This document shows positions 26,024 through 35,047 of a DNA stretch of 64,000 bases, in pieces (position 1 is the first letter of the stretch; each line of letters starts with the position of its first letter). The DNA is from an uncultured Altererythrobacter sp. Its GTDB lineage: Bacteria; Pseudomonadota; Alphaproteobacteria; Sphingomonadales; Sphingomonadaceae. The stretch spans positions 1 through 64,000 of the forward strand of contig CAJXNC010000004.1 in NCBI GenBank assembly GCA_913056125.1, given 5' to 3'. Both the position numbers and the translations under genes were made by a program. A model generated the notes under the pieces. That model saw nothing but the letters and a program-made list of their open reading frames with translations, searched no databases and was not told the DNA's origin.

Positions 26024-26929
26024 CTATTCGTGTTCACGCCCGAAATCGGGCCGCGGATCGTCCTGCCCCAGCGCCACGATTGAGCGGCGTATGGCGCGCG
26101 TGCGGCTGAACGTATCGTGCATCATCTCGCCATCGCCCGCGCGGATCGCCTCGCGCATCAGCGCCAGGTCGGTGAGGAAGGAATCGAGCATTTCCAGCAC
26201 CGCATCCTTGTTGTTGAGGAAGACGTCGCGCCACATGGTCGGGTCGCTGGCGGCTATGCGCGTGAAATCGCGGAAGCCGCCTGCCGAATATTTGATCACC
26301 TCGCTGCGGGTCACCGTCTCGAGATCGCTGGCCGTGCCGACGATGGTGTAAGCGATGAGGTGGGGGATGTGGCTGGTGACGGCGAGGACCTTGTCGTGGT
26401 GCTCGGGATCCATGGTCTCGACCATGGCGCCAAGGCCTTCCCAGAAATCGACCAGCGCCGCGATCTTGTCCTCCGGCGCGCCTTCGGGCGGGGTGACGAT
26501 GCACCAACGCTGATGGAACAGGGTTGAAAAGCCGGCATCTGGGCCGGAATGCTCGGTTCCGGCAACAGGGTGTGCGGGGATTATCGTGTGCTCGGGCAAG
26601 GCTGCCTGCAAGGTCTGCAGGATGCTGCGCTTGGAAGAGCCGACATCGCTGATCACGGCATCGGGCGAGAGACCCGGCAGGATCGCCTTGGCAGCTGCAC
26701 CCATGGCGCCAACGGGCACGCACAGGATGACGAGGTCGGCACCTGTCACAGCCTCGGCGGCATCGTCATGGATCTCGTCCGCCAGCTTGCGTTCGCGTGC
26801 CCTCTCGCGGACGGCGGGATCGGCATCGAAGCCACTGGTCGTCACGCCGGAGAGTTCATCGCGCACGGCAAGGCCGATCGAACCACCGATCAGGCCAAGG
26901 CCGATAATTGCCACACGCGCAAAACTCAT
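26024..26929 (-). CDS. tyrA: Prephenate/arogenate dehydrogenase
   Basis: NAD(P)-dependent oxidative decarboxylation of prephenate and/or arogenate in tyrosine synthesis. The 301-residue protein has the dinucleotide-binding [14 protein letters not shown] at the N-terminus, [34 protein letters not shown] in the middle with the catalytic-region His, and [13 protein letters not shown] with [26 protein letters not shown] in the C-terminal domain. The last pattern is typical of the cyclohexadienyl dehydrogenases of alphaproteobacteria, which accept both substrates. It overlaps hisC upstream by an ATGA junction, the usual hisC-tyrA pairing. Confidence 0.93.
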   Translation of the reverse strand: MSFARVAIIGLGLIGGSIGLAVRDELSGVTTSGFDADPAVRERARERKLADEIHDDAAEAVTGADLVILCVPVGAMGAAAKAILPGLSPDAVISDVGSSKRSILQTLQAALPEHTIIPAHPVAGTEHSGPDAGFSTLFHQRWCIVTPPEGAPEDKIAALVDFWEGLGAMVETMDPEHHDKVLAVTSHIPHLIAYTIVGTASDLETVTRSEVIKYSAGGFRDFTRIAASDPTMWRDVFLNNKDAVLEMLDSFLTDLALMREAIRAGDGEMMHDTFSRTRAIRRSIVALGQDDPRPDFGREHE

Positions 26930-28023
26930 TGAGCTTCCTCCGCCATCTCCCGCAGGGCGGCAGAGACCTCGTCCATCTGTTGGCTCGTCCCAATGGTGAT
27001 ACGCAGCGCCTGACGCAAGCCCTGTCCGGGCAGCCAGCGAACTGCATAGCCCCTTTGCGAAAGGCCTTCCTGCGCCGCCTCAGCCGTGAGAGCGCCCTCG
27101 AAGAGTAACAGCACGAAATTGGCCTGGCTTGGAACAATGCGCAGGCCGTGATTCCCGAGCGCTTCCATCGCCGCAACGAAGCGTGCGCGCTCGGCCAAAT
27201 TGTGCTCCCGGCTGGCGCGCACGAAATCCTGGTCTTCCAGCGCCGCCTCGGCCGCGGCCTGTGCCGTTGTGGTCAGGTTGAAGGGCCCTCTGATACGGTT
27301 CAGGGCGTCTATAATGCCTGGCGCTCCGGTTCCCCAGCCCACGCGTTCGCCGGCAAGGCCGTAAATCTTCGAAAAGGTGTGCGTTACCAACACGTTGCCT
27401 GTATTCGCGGCGAGCTCCAGGGCACCGTCATCGTCCACCGGATCTACATATTCGGCATAGGCGCGATCGACGACAAGCAGCACGTCGGAGGGCAGGCCTG
27501 CATGCAGCCGGGCAAGCTCGTCGCGCGGCAGGAAAGTGCCCGTGGGATTGTTCGGATTGGCAAGGAAGACCACCCGCGTCCTGTCGCTAACGCAGGCGAG
27601 CAGCGCATCGACATCGGTGCCGAAGTCCTTGTCCGGTGCGACCACCGGCTCCGCGCCGCAGCGTCTTGCGGCTATGTCATAGACCGAGAAGCCGTAGCGA
27701 ACATAGGCGACTTCGTCTCCCGGTCCGGCGAAGGCCTGTGCGGCCAAATTGAGCAATTCGTCCGATCCCGTGCCGCACACGATGCGCTGGGGATCGACAC
27801 CGTGCAGTTCGCCTAGCGCCTGGCGCAGGCTGGTCGAATCCGGATCGGGATAATCGCGTGGTGCACCCGCCTTTGCGCGCGCCTCCAATGCCTTGGGGCT
27901 GGTGCCCAGCGGGTTCTCGTTTGCCGATAGCTTGATGAGCTTTCGCCCGTCCGCAGCGCGCGACTTGCCCGGCACATAGGCATGGATCTTCTCGATCCAC
28001 GGCTTCATGCGTGGCGCCTGCAT
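26926..28023 (-). CDS. hisC: Histidinol-phosphate aminotransferase
   Basis: PLP enzyme of histidine synthesis; in alphaproteobacteria it often also transaminates aromatic precursors, consistent with its coupling to tyrA. The 365-residue protein shows [10 protein letters not shown] near the start, the GSDELL segment, [13 protein letters not shown], the PLP lysine in [15 protein letters not shown], and the R residues of [18 protein letters not shown]. The start is uncertain: ATG 28023 (MQAPRMKPW) is chosen, with ATG 28008 and GTG 28053 possible. It is divergent from metX with about 75 bases between. Confidence 0.93.
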   Translation of the reverse strand: MQAPRMKPWIEKIHAYVPGKSRAADGRKLIKLSANENPLGTSPKALEARAKAGAPRDYPDPDSTSLRQALGELHGVDPQRIVCGTGSDELLNLAAQAFAGPGDEVAYVRYGFSVYDIAARRCGAEPVVAPDKDFGTDVDALLACVSDRTRVVFLANPNNPTGTFLPRDELARLHAGLPSDVLLVVDRAYAEYVDPVDDDGALELAANTGNVLVTHTFSKIYGLAGERVGWGTGAPGIIDALNRIRGPFNLTTTAQAAAEAALEDQDFVRASREHNLAERARFVAAMEALGNHGLRIVPSQANFVLLLFEGALTAEAAQEGLSQRGYAVRWLPGQGLRQALRITIGTSQQMDEVSAALREMAEEAQ

Positions 28024-28097
28024 ATCGCTGTCTCGGGTCGCGTCCTGTGTCACACCTGCGCCATTAGCCGCTTGCGAGGGCAATTGACAGCCCGCGA

Positions 28098-29231
28098 ATG
28101 AGGCCCCAAGTCCCGCTTCCCATGGCCACGATCCTCGCCTCTGACCTGACCAGGCTGACCCTGGAACAGCCTCTTCCGCTCGATAGCGGCAAGAGCCTCG
28201 AAGGCGTGGAGATCGCTTACGAAACCTATGGCGAGCTGGACGAGGACAAGTCCAATGCCATCCTTATCTTTCATGCACTTACCGGCGACCAGTTCGTCGC
28301 CAAGACGCATCCGATCACGGGCAAGCCTGGCTGGTGGGATCGCATGGTCGGCAAGGGCAAGCCGATCGACACGGCGCGCTATCATGTGATTTGTGCCAAT
28401 GTGATCGGCTCCTGCCTTGGCTCGACGGGGCCGGCCTCGGAGGCTGCAGACGGCCAGCCATACGCCATGCGCTTCCCCGTCATCACCATTCGCGACATGG
28501 TGCGCGCGCAGGTCGCGCTGCTCGATGCGCTGGGAATCGAGACGCTGCATGCGGTTGTCGGCGGATCGATGGGCGGGATGCAGGCGCTGAGCTTTGCGGC
28601 GAACTTCCCGGGTCGGACCGACCGTGTGCTGGCGATTGCGACCACGGCCCGCCACTCGGCGCAGAACATCGCCTTTCACGAGGTTGGGCGGCAGGCGATC
28701 ATGGCCGATCCCGACTGGAAGGGCGGCGACTATTACGGCGGCAATGGCAAGGGACCGGAGAAAGGCCTCTCCGTTGCCCGCATGGCCGCGCATATTACCT
28801 ATTTGTCGGAGGAAGGGCTGACCGAGAAGTTCGGTCGCCGGCTGCAGGACCGAGAAGCGAAGAGTTTCGGCTTCGATGCCGATTTCCAGGTGGAAAGCTA
28901 TCTGCGCTACCAGGGCATCGCCTTCACTGACCGTTTCGATGCGAATTCCTACCTCTATATCACGCGCGCGATGGACTATTTTGATCTCGCCGAAGAACAT
29001 GGCGGGCGGCTGGCCGATGCCTTTGCCAATGCCGGCGATACGCGCTTCTGCGTCGTCAGCTTCGACACGGACTGGCTTTATCCCACGGCGGAAAGCCGCA
29101 ATATCGTCCATGCGCTCAATGCCGTGGCCGCGCCGGTCAGTTTCGTCGAACTGTCCGCGCCATACGGCCATGACAGCTTCCTGCTCGAATGCCCGGCGCT
29201 GGACCGCGTGATCAAGGGTTTCATCGGATGA
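28098..29231 (+). CDS. metX: Homoserine O-acetyltransferase/succinyltransferase (MetX)
   Basis: Alpha/beta hydrolase-fold acyltransferase that activates homoserine for methionine synthesis. The 377-residue protein has the nucleophile elbow GGSMGG, the substrate-loop [15 protein letters not shown], the catalytic Asp in SFDTDWLYP and catalytic His in YGHDSFLLE. MetX enzymes of alphaproteobacteria can use acetyl- or succinyl-CoA; I did not try to decide. ATG 28122 (MATILASDL) is an alternative start. The stop overlaps the metW start (ATGA), the standard metXW operon. Confidence 0.95.
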   Translation: MRPQVPLPMATILASDLTRLTLEQPLPLDSGKSLEGVEIAYETYGELDEDKSNAILIFHALTGDQFVAKTHPITGKPGWWDRMVGKGKPIDTARYHVICANVIGSCLGSTGPASEAADGQPYAMRFPVITIRDMVRAQVALLDALGIETLHAVVGGSMGGMQALSFAANFPGRTDRVLAIATTARHSAQNIAFHEVGRQAIMADPDWKGGDYYGGNGKGPEKGLSVARMAAHITYLSEEGLTEKFGRRLQDREAKSFGFDADFQVESYLRYQGIAFTDRFDANSYLYITRAMDYFDLAEEHGGRLADAFANAGDTRFCVVSFDTDWLYPTAESRNIVHALNAVAAPVSFVELSAPYGHDSFLLECPALDRVIKGFIG

Positions 29232-29815
29232 GCTTGCGTCCTGACCTTGCCAAGATTGCCGAATTGGTCCCGACAGGATCGCGCGTGCTCGATGTCGGTT
29301 GCGGCGAGGGCGATTTGATGGACGTCCTGCGTCGCGAAAAGAGGATCGATGCTCGCGGGCTGGAGATCGATCCCGAACTGGTCGAGAAATGCGTCAGCCG
29401 CGGGCTCTCAGTGGTGCAGGGCGATGCCGATCGCGATCTGACCGAATATCCCGATGCCGCCTTCGACGTCGCGATCCTCAGCCAGACGCTGCAAACTGCC
29501 GAACGGCCCGACTACATGCTCGACCAGTTGCTGCGGATCGGGCGTACGGCCTTCGTCTCATTTCCCAATTTCGCCTATTGGAAGATGCGCTTCTCGCTGC
29601 TCACCAATGGCCGTATGCCGGTGACGCGGCATTTGCCGGTCAGCTGGTACGAGACGCAGAACATTCACCATGTCACGGTGAAGGATTTTCGCGAGCTGAT
29701 CGCCGACAAGGGCGTGACGGTGGAGGGCTGCTGGTTCTTCGCCGGGGGCATGGAGATTAGCAAATCGCGCCCCAATTGGCGCGCCGAGCATGCGGTTTTC
29801 CAGTTGAGCCGCTAA
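29228..29815 (+). CDS. metW: Methionine biosynthesis protein MetW
   Basis: A 195-residue methyltransferase-fold partner of MetX. SAM-binding-like motif I is [15 protein letters not shown]; further family patterns are [79 protein letters not shown] and [15 protein letters not shown]. MetW binds and activates MetX in several proteobacteria. Translation is coupled to metX. Its TAA overlaps the stop codon of the convergent GNAT gene. Confidence 0.96.
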   Translation: MSLRPDLAKIAELVPTGSRVLDVGCGEGDLMDVLRREKRIDARGLEIDPELVEKCVSRGLSVVQGDADRDLTEYPDAAFDVAILSQTLQTAERPDYMLDQLLRIGRTAFVSFPNFAYWKMRFSLLTNGRMPVTRHLPVSWYETQNIHHVTVKDFRELIADKGVTVEGCWFFAGGMEISKSRPNWRAEHAVFQLSR

Positions 29816-30678
29816 CCCAGCTCGAAAGTGGTGACGCCGTAAATGCGCTCGTGCCGTATGTCGGGTGCCGGGCCGAGATACATGCGCGCGCAGCCGAACA
29901 CCTCTTCCATGCCGTGCCGTTCGACCAGCGCCATGGCGTCCGGATTGTTTTCTGGCGCATCGAGGAAGAGTGGGCCGCCAGCGGCAAAGGCGGACAGGCG
30001 CTGGTAAAGCGCCTCCGCCGCTTCGGCATCATTGGCGAAGAGAGGACCGATCTTGCAGCCCTCACCGCATTTGCGGACCACGCCATAGCCTGCCAGCTCG
30101 CCATTGCGCTGGAAGCCGAGCGCCAGGGATTGGTCATGGGGCTGGGCGATCCATTGCCGCAGGAAAGTCTCGCGCGGGGCCGGAAAGCAGGTGCGATCAT
30201 AGGCCAGCAGGTCCTCGAAGGGGACGAGTGCAAGCGGCACGATCCGCTTGTCATCCGGGGCCATGCCCAACGCGACTTCTGTGCGGTAACGCAGGTTCCG
30301 GTGCGAAAAGGCGAAGCCGCCTTTCGCATAATAGGACTGCATGTTGAACACGCCGTCCATTCCGATGGTCGCGCCGGGATTGAGCCGCTCGATCAGCCGG
30401 TCCCGCCTGGCGTACCAGATTTCATTACCGAGCCCGCGCCCGCGGAATTCGGGGCGGACGATGAAGAAGCCCATGAAGCCATATTCCCCGGCATAGGAGG
30501 TGATCGTGCCTCCGCCGACAAGCTTGCCATTGAGCTCGGCCGCAATGAAGGCCTCGGGATCGTTGTTCCAGAAAATCCCCGCATCGTTTAGGCCCGGATT
30601 CCAGCCTTCGGCTTTTGCCCAGGAGACGAGCACATCCACTTCGGGGCGCGTCATCTGCCTGATAGCAAGCTGGCTCAT
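29812..30678 (-). CDS. GNAT acetyltransferase, two-domain
   Basis: A 288-residue acetyltransferase. The N-terminal GNAT domain carries the acetyl-CoA loop region FFIVRPEFRGRGLGNEIW (RxxGLG type) and the preceding LVGGGTITSYAGEYGFMG strand. The C-terminal half (CGEGCKIGPLFANDAEAAEALYQRLSAFA) resembles the Acetyltransf_18 domain that often follows it. The substrate is unknown. It is the last gene of the long minus-strand train; its start overlaps the fdhD stop by four bases, so it is co-translated with formate dehydrogenase maturation. The stop overlaps the convergent metW stop. Confidence 0.88.
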   Translation of the reverse strand: MSQLAIRQMTRPEVDVLVSWAKAEGWNPGLNDAGIFWNNDPEAFIAAELNGKLVGGGTITSYAGEYGFMGFFIVRPEFRGRGLGNEIWYARRDRLIERLNPGATIGMDGVFNMQSYYAKGGFAFSHRNLRYRTEVALGMAPDDKRIVPLALVPFEDLLAYDRTCFPAPRETFLRQWIAQPHDQSLALGFQRNGELAGYGVVRKCGEGCKIGPLFANDAEAAEALYQRLSAFAAGGPLFLDAPENNPDAMALVERHGMEEVFGCARMYLGPAPDIRHERIYGVTTFELG

Positions 30679-31448
30679 GGCTGGCCTGCATTCACGCAGA
30701 TCACGCTGTCATTGCGGGCGAGGCACCAGAGGCTAAGGCCAGCAGCTGTCGCGCGCTCTACCGCCATGCTGGTGGGCAGCGAGATGGTGACCAGCGTGGT
30801 TGCCCCGGCGCGCACCGCCTTCTCGACGATCTCGTAAGAACAGCGCGCGGAGGAGAGGATAAAGCCGCCGGTCATGGGCTGTTTCTTGCGCGCCATGGCG
30901 CCGACCAGCTTGTCCATCGCATTGTGACGTCCGACATCCTCGCGCGCGCAGATGATACGGCCACCACTATCGGCAAAGGCGGCGGCATGGGCTGCCCCGG
31001 TTGCTTTGGTCAGTGGCTGGTGGTCGCGCAATTGGCCAAGCGCAGAGAAGATCGCTTCGGGATTGATGGCCTGGTGTACGCCGACCTTGGGCAGCGGCTT
31101 GGATACGGCATCGAGATTCTCGATCCCGCAAAGCCCGCAGGAACTTTCCGCCACGCGCGTGCGTACGCGCTCGGTCAGCTTGTCGATCCCGAGGCCCGAC
31201 AGCTGCGCGCGGCAGATCCAGCCCTTTTCGACCTCGACCACATCGAGATCGGTTACGTCGGATGGCGATGCGGCAAGCCCTTCGGTCAGGGCAAAGCCCA
31301 GTGCGAAATCCTCGAGGTTCGATGGCGTGGCCATCATTACCGCATAGGAGAGCCCGTTATATTCGAGCGCGACCGGGACTTCCGGGACCCAATTGCGAGA
31401 GACGGGGCGCGAGGCCCCGTCCCGTGCATATTCGATTGAATCGGCCAT
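30675..31448 (-). CDS. fdhD: Formate dehydrogenase accessory sulfurtransferase FdhD
   Basis: Transfers sulfur from a cysteine desulfurase to the molybdenum cofactor, giving active formate dehydrogenase. The 257-residue protein has the swinging-loop CxxC motif as CGLC at residues 104-107, plus CAREDVGRHNAMDKLVGAM and SSARCSYEIVEKAVRAGATTLVTISLPTSMAVE, all typical. It follows fdsD by 11 bases and overlaps the GNAT gene, so it is expressed with the enzyme it matures. Confidence 0.96.
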   Translation of the reverse strand: MADSIEYARDGASRPVSRNWVPEVPVALEYNGLSYAVMMATPSNLEDFALGFALTEGLAASPSDVTDLDVVEVEKGWICRAQLSGLGIDKLTERVRTRVAESSCGLCGIENLDAVSKPLPKVGVHQAINPEAIFSALGQLRDHQPLTKATGAAHAAAFADSGGRIICAREDVGRHNAMDKLVGAMARKKQPMTGGFILSSARCSYEIVEKAVRAGATTLVTISLPTSMAVERATAAGLSLWCLARNDSVICVNAGQP

Positions 31449-31459
31449 GGCCGAAGGCT

Positions 31460-31675
31460 TTAGGCCGCCTTGGCGTCCGCCACCAGCTTTTGAATCGCGT
31501 CACGGGCGATTGGCGAGAGGTCCGCCATATCACTGGCAAAGACCTGCGCTTTCATGCGCGGATCCCAGAACTTCCAGATATGCTCCGCGGTCGCGTCAAC
31601 GGCGGCGTCATGGCCATTGGCTTCGAAATTGGCCGCAATCTGGTTGGCCATGCGGTTCAGCTTGTTGAGGTCCAT
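31460..31675 (-). CDS. fdsD: Formate dehydrogenase delta subunit
   Basis: A 71-residue small subunit of soluble NAD-dependent formate dehydrogenase. The protein begins MDLNKLNRMANQIAANFEANG and contains HIWKFWDPRMKAQV and LSPIARDAIQKL, the FdsD pattern. The ATG overlaps the fdsA stop as TAATG. FdsD is needed for assembly or activity of the Mo subunit in related enzymes. Longer in-frame readings upstream lie inside fdsA and are not used. Confidence 0.92.
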   Translation of the reverse strand: MDLNKLNRMANQIAANFEANGHDAAVDATAEHIWKFWDPRMKAQVFASDMADLSPIARDAIQKLVADAKAA

Positions 31676-34527
31676 TACTCGGCGGGCTCCATTTCGTCCG
31701 TCTCGATCCGGCGCGCCATGGCGGCGAGGTCGGCATATTCCTGCTGCCATTCGCTCGGGCCGTTGGACGGCGTCACCTGCACGGCGGTGACCTTGTATTC
31801 GGGGCAGTTGGTTGCCCAGTCGGAATTGTCGGTGGTCACCACGTTTGCCTGCGTGTCCGGGTGGTGGAAGGTGGTGTAGACCACGCCCGGGGCCACGCGG
31901 TCGGTCACTTCCACGCGCAGGGTGGTTTCGCCCGCACGGCTGGCGAGGCGCGCGAAATCGCCCGTCTTCATGCCGCGGTTCTCGGCATCGGTCGGGTGCA
32001 TTTCGAGCACGTCCTCATGGTGCCAGGCATTGTTTTCCGTACGGCGGGTCTGTGCGCCGACATTGTACTGGCTGAGGATACGGCCCGTGGTCAGCAGCAG
32101 CGGGAAGCGCGGACCGGTCTTTTCGTCGGTCGGCACATATTCGGTCATCACGAACTTGCCCTTGCCGCGCACGAAGCCGTCAACATGCATGATCGGCGAG
32201 CCCATTGGCGCCTTGTCGTTGACCGGCCACTGGAGCTGTTCGTTGGCGTCGACGCGGTCCCAGTTGAGACCGGCAAAGCCCGGCGTCAGGCGGGCGATCT
32301 CGTCGAGGATCTCGCTCGCATGACTGTAGTTCCACTCGCAGCCGATCGCATTGGCGAGCAGCTGGGTGACTTCCCAGTCCTCATAGCCATTGGCCGGTTC
32401 CATCACCTTGCGCACGGGCTGCACGCGGCGTTCGGCATTGGTGAAGGTGCCGAACTTCTCGAGGAAGGTCGAACCCGGCAGGAAGACATGCGCATAATGC
32501 GCGGTCTCGTTGAGGAACAGGTCGTGCACGATCACGCAGTCCATCGCGGCAAGGCCGGCGGCGACGTGATGTGTGTCAGGGTCGGACTGGAGGATGTCCT
32601 CGCCCTGGATGTAGATTGCCTTGAAGCTGCCATCTACGGCGGCATCGAGCATGTTGGGAATGCGCAGGCCCGGTTCCGGGTCCAGCTTTACGCCCCAATC
32701 CTTCTCGAACAGCTCGCGCACGCTGGCGTCGGAGATGTGGCGATAGCCCGGCAGTTCGTGCGGGAAGGAGCCCATGTCGCAGGCGCCCTGCACGTTGTTC
32801 TGGCCACGCAGCGGGTTCACGCCCACGCCTTCGCGGCCGATATTGCCGGTCACCATGGCAAGGTTGGCGATCGCCATAACGGTCGAGCTACCCTGCGAGT
32901 GCTCGGTCACGCCGAGGCCGTAATAGATCGCGCCATTGCCGCCGGTGGCGAAGAGGCGGGCCGCCTCGCGCACGGTTTCGGCCGGAACGCGGGTCACGGC
33001 TTCGAGGAATTCGGGGCTGTGCTTCTCGTCGGAAACGAAGCGCGCCCATTCCGAATATTCGTCCCAGTCGCAGCGTTCCTTGATGAAGGCTTCGTCCGCC
33101 AGGCCCTCGGTCACGATGACATGGGCGAGGCTGGTCAGCACGGCGACATTGGTGCCCGGCTGCAGCGGCAGGTGATGCGCGGCATTGATGTGCGGGCTCT
33201 TCACCAGGTCGATACGGCGCGGATCGACGACGATCATCTTGCCGCCTTCACGCAGGCGCTTCTTGATGCGGCTGCCGAAGACCGGGTGGGCATCGGTGGG
33301 GTTGGCGCCGATCAGCAGGAAGACGTCGGTCTTCTCCGCCGAATCGAAATTCTGCGTGCCGGCGCTGGTGCCGAAGGTGGTCGACAGGCCGTAGCCGGTC
33401 GGGCTGTGGCAGACGCGGGCGCAGGTATCGGTGTTGTTCGAACCGAAGCCGGCGCGGATCAGCTTCTGTACCAGGAAGGTTTCTTCATTGGTGCAACGGC
33501 TGGAGGTGATGCCGCCCAGTGCCTGCGGGCCATGCTCGGCCTTGATCTTCTTGATGCGATCCGCGGCAAAGCCGATCGCCTCTTCCCAGCTGACTTCGCG
33601 CCAGGGCTGGTCGATGCTCTCGCGCACCATCGGCTTGGTGATGCGGTCCTTGTGGTTGGCATAGCCCCAGGCGAAGCGGCCCTTGACGCAGCTATGGCCG
33701 TGATTGGCCTTGCCGTCCTTCCACGGCACCATGCGCACCAGCTGCTCGCCGCGCATTTCGGCGCGGAAGGCACAGCCGACGCCGCAATAGGCGCAGGTGG
33801 TGACCACTGCGCGCTCGGGCTTGCCGATCTCGGTGACACTCTTCTCCATCAGCGCGCTGGTCGGGCAGGCCTGCACGCAGGCGCCGCAGCTGACGCATTC
33901 GGAAGACAGGAAATTGTCTTCGCTCTGGCCGGCGGAAATGACGCTGGCAAAGCCGCGTCCGTCCACGGTCAGCGCAAACGTACCCTGCACTTCGCCGCAG
34001 GCGCGAACGCAGCGCGAGCAGACGATGCACTTGTCGGCAGCGAAGGAGAAATAGGGGTTGGACTTGTCGGGCGTGGTGCCGAGGTGGTTGGCGCCCTCAT
34101 AACCATAGCGCACATCGCGCAGACCGACATTGGCCGCCTGGTCCTGCAATTCGCAATCGTTGTTGGCAGAGCAGGTCAGGCAATCGAGCGGGTGATCGGA
34201 GATATAGAGCTCCATCACGCCCTTGCGCAGCTTTTCGAGGCGCGGGGTCTGCGTCTTGACGACCATGCCCGGTCCGACCGGCGTGGTGCAGCTGGCGGGC
34301 GTACCGCGCGCACCTTCGATCTCGACCAGGCACAAGCGGCAGGAGCCGAAGGCTTTCACATTGTCCGTGGCGCACAGTTTGGGAATGTCGCCGCCGATTT
34401 CGGCAGCGGCGCGCATCACCGACGTGCCGGCCGGCACGGTGACCTCGCGCCCGTCGATCGTCAGGGTGACCTTTTCCTCGGACTCGACTTCGGGCGTCCC
34501 GAAATCCTTCTGGCGTTCAAATCCCAT
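31675..34527 (-). CDS. fdsA: NAD-dependent formate dehydrogenase, molybdenum subunit (alpha)
   Basis: Catalytic subunit oxidising formate to CO2. The 950-residue protein has an N-terminal 2Fe-2S domain (Cys52, 63, 66, 80), a His/Cys 4Fe-4S site (HPLDCLTCSANNDC, residues 112-125), two 4Fe-4S clusters (CIVCSRCVRAC at 167-177 and CVSCGACVQAC at 211-221), another 4Fe-4S (CAYCGVGC at 245-252) and the bis-MGD molybdenum domain. The Mo ligand is Cys373 in ARVCHSPTGYG, encoded by TGC, so no selenocysteine is used. The C-terminal molydopterin-binding domain includes GRILSQYNVGAQTRRT. It overlaps mobA upstream (11 bases) and fdsD downstream. Confidence 0.97.
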   Translation of the reverse strand: MGFERQKDFGTPEVESEEKVTLTIDGREVTVPAGTSVMRAAAEIGGDIPKLCATDNVKAFGSCRLCLVEIEGARGTPASCTTPVGPGMVVKTQTPRLEKLRKGVMELYISDHPLDCLTCSANNDCELQDQAANVGLRDVRYGYEGANHLGTTPDKSNPYFSFAADKCIVCSRCVRACGEVQGTFALTVDGRGFASVISAGQSEDNFLSSECVSCGACVQACPTSALMEKSVTEIGKPERAVVTTCAYCGVGCAFRAEMRGEQLVRMVPWKDGKANHGHSCVKGRFAWGYANHKDRITKPMVRESIDQPWREVSWEEAIGFAADRIKKIKAEHGPQALGGITSSRCTNEETFLVQKLIRAGFGSNNTDTCARVCHSPTGYGLSTTFGTSAGTQNFDSAEKTDVFLLIGANPTDAHPVFGSRIKKRLREGGKMIVVDPRRIDLVKSPHINAAHHLPLQPGTNVAVLTSLAHVIVTEGLADEAFIKERCDWDEYSEWARFVSDEKHSPEFLEAVTRVPAETVREAARLFATGGNGAIYYGLGVTEHSQGSSTVMAIANLAMVTGNIGREGVGVNPLRGQNNVQGACDMGSFPHELPGYRHISDASVRELFEKDWGVKLDPEPGLRIPNMLDAAVDGSFKAIYIQGEDILQSDPDTHHVAAGLAAMDCVIVHDLFLNETAHYAHVFLPGSTFLEKFGTFTNAERRVQPVRKVMEPANGYEDWEVTQLLANAIGCEWNYSHASEILDEIARLTPGFAGLNWDRVDANEQLQWPVNDKAPMGSPIMHVDGFVRGKGKFVMTEYVPTDEKTGPRFPLLLTTGRILSQYNVGAQTRRTENNAWHHEDVLEMHPTDAENRGMKTGDFARLASRAGETTLRVEVTDRVAPGVVYTTFHHPDTQANVVTTDNSDWATNCPEYKVTAVQVTPSNGPSEWQQEYADLAAMARRIETDEMEPAE

Positions 34528-35047
34528 TGCTCTGCTCCATCGCGGCCAAATCGGCCGGGGTGTTTATGTTTGCCGGTGTGGATGCACTCTTCACGGCCCG
34601 CGCATCCACGGACTTCGCAAAAGCCAGCATCGAATGGCGTCCTTCACTCTGGAGGATAGCCTCGACTGCGCCTGCAGTTTCCACATTCCAATGGCCGATT
34701 ACCGGCTGACTTTCAAGATATGCTGGCGGAGGCGAAAGATCCGACAACAAATCCTGCGGCAGCGCGACAGAATCGACCCCGCAGGTTAAGATAGTTGCGT
34801 AGTCCAGATCCCGCGCGTGGCGCAGCCCGGCAGCAATACCGCCCAGTGGCCCCATACCGGCATGCGGCCAGTCGGGGATGCACGGGGCGGGACCGGTCTC
34901 TCTTCCTGCTATCACAACCATCTCACACCATCCGGACAAGGCATCCACTGCACGCGAAATCAGTGTACGCCCGTCCAGTTCAGCCAGGGCCTTGTCGCTG
35001 CCGAAGCGGGAACTGAGTCCGCCAGCCAGGACAACGCCCAGGATCAT
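34517..35047 (-). CDS. mobA: Molybdenum cofactor guanylyltransferase
   Basis: Attaches GMP to molybdopterin to form the MGD cofactor that FdsA requires. The 176-residue protein shows the nucleotidyltransferase start LAGGLSSRFGSDKALAELDG, the PDWPHAGMGPLGGIAAGLRHA segment and the metal-binding region TCGVDSVALPQDLL (the second half of the usual CDxP is changed to CGVDS). It is inserted between fdsB and fdsA: its ATG overlaps the fdsB stop (TAATG) and its end overlaps the fdsA start by 11 bases. That placement ties cofactor synthesis to subunit synthesis. Confidence 0.88.
   Translation of the reverse strand: MILGVVLAGGLSSRFGSDKALAELDGRTLISRAVDALSGWCEMVVIAGRETGPAPCIPDWPHAGMGPLGGIAAGLRHARDLDYATILTCGVDSVALPQDLLSDLSPPPAYLESQPVIGHWNVETAGAVEAILQSEGRHSMLAFAKSVDARAVKSASTPANINTPADLAAMEQSNGI

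Noticed and set aside
33400-33450. Selenocysteine at the formate dehydrogenase active site
   Set aside because: The codon at residue 373 is TGC (Cys), read on the minus strand, so no recoding is needed.
31861-34659. A very long plus-strand open frame opposite fdsA
   Set aside because: It is the antisense shadow of a strongly coding high-GC gene; its composition is low-information (Ala/Gly/His/Asp-rich) and no family pattern is visible, while the minus strand encodes all FdsA cluster motifs.
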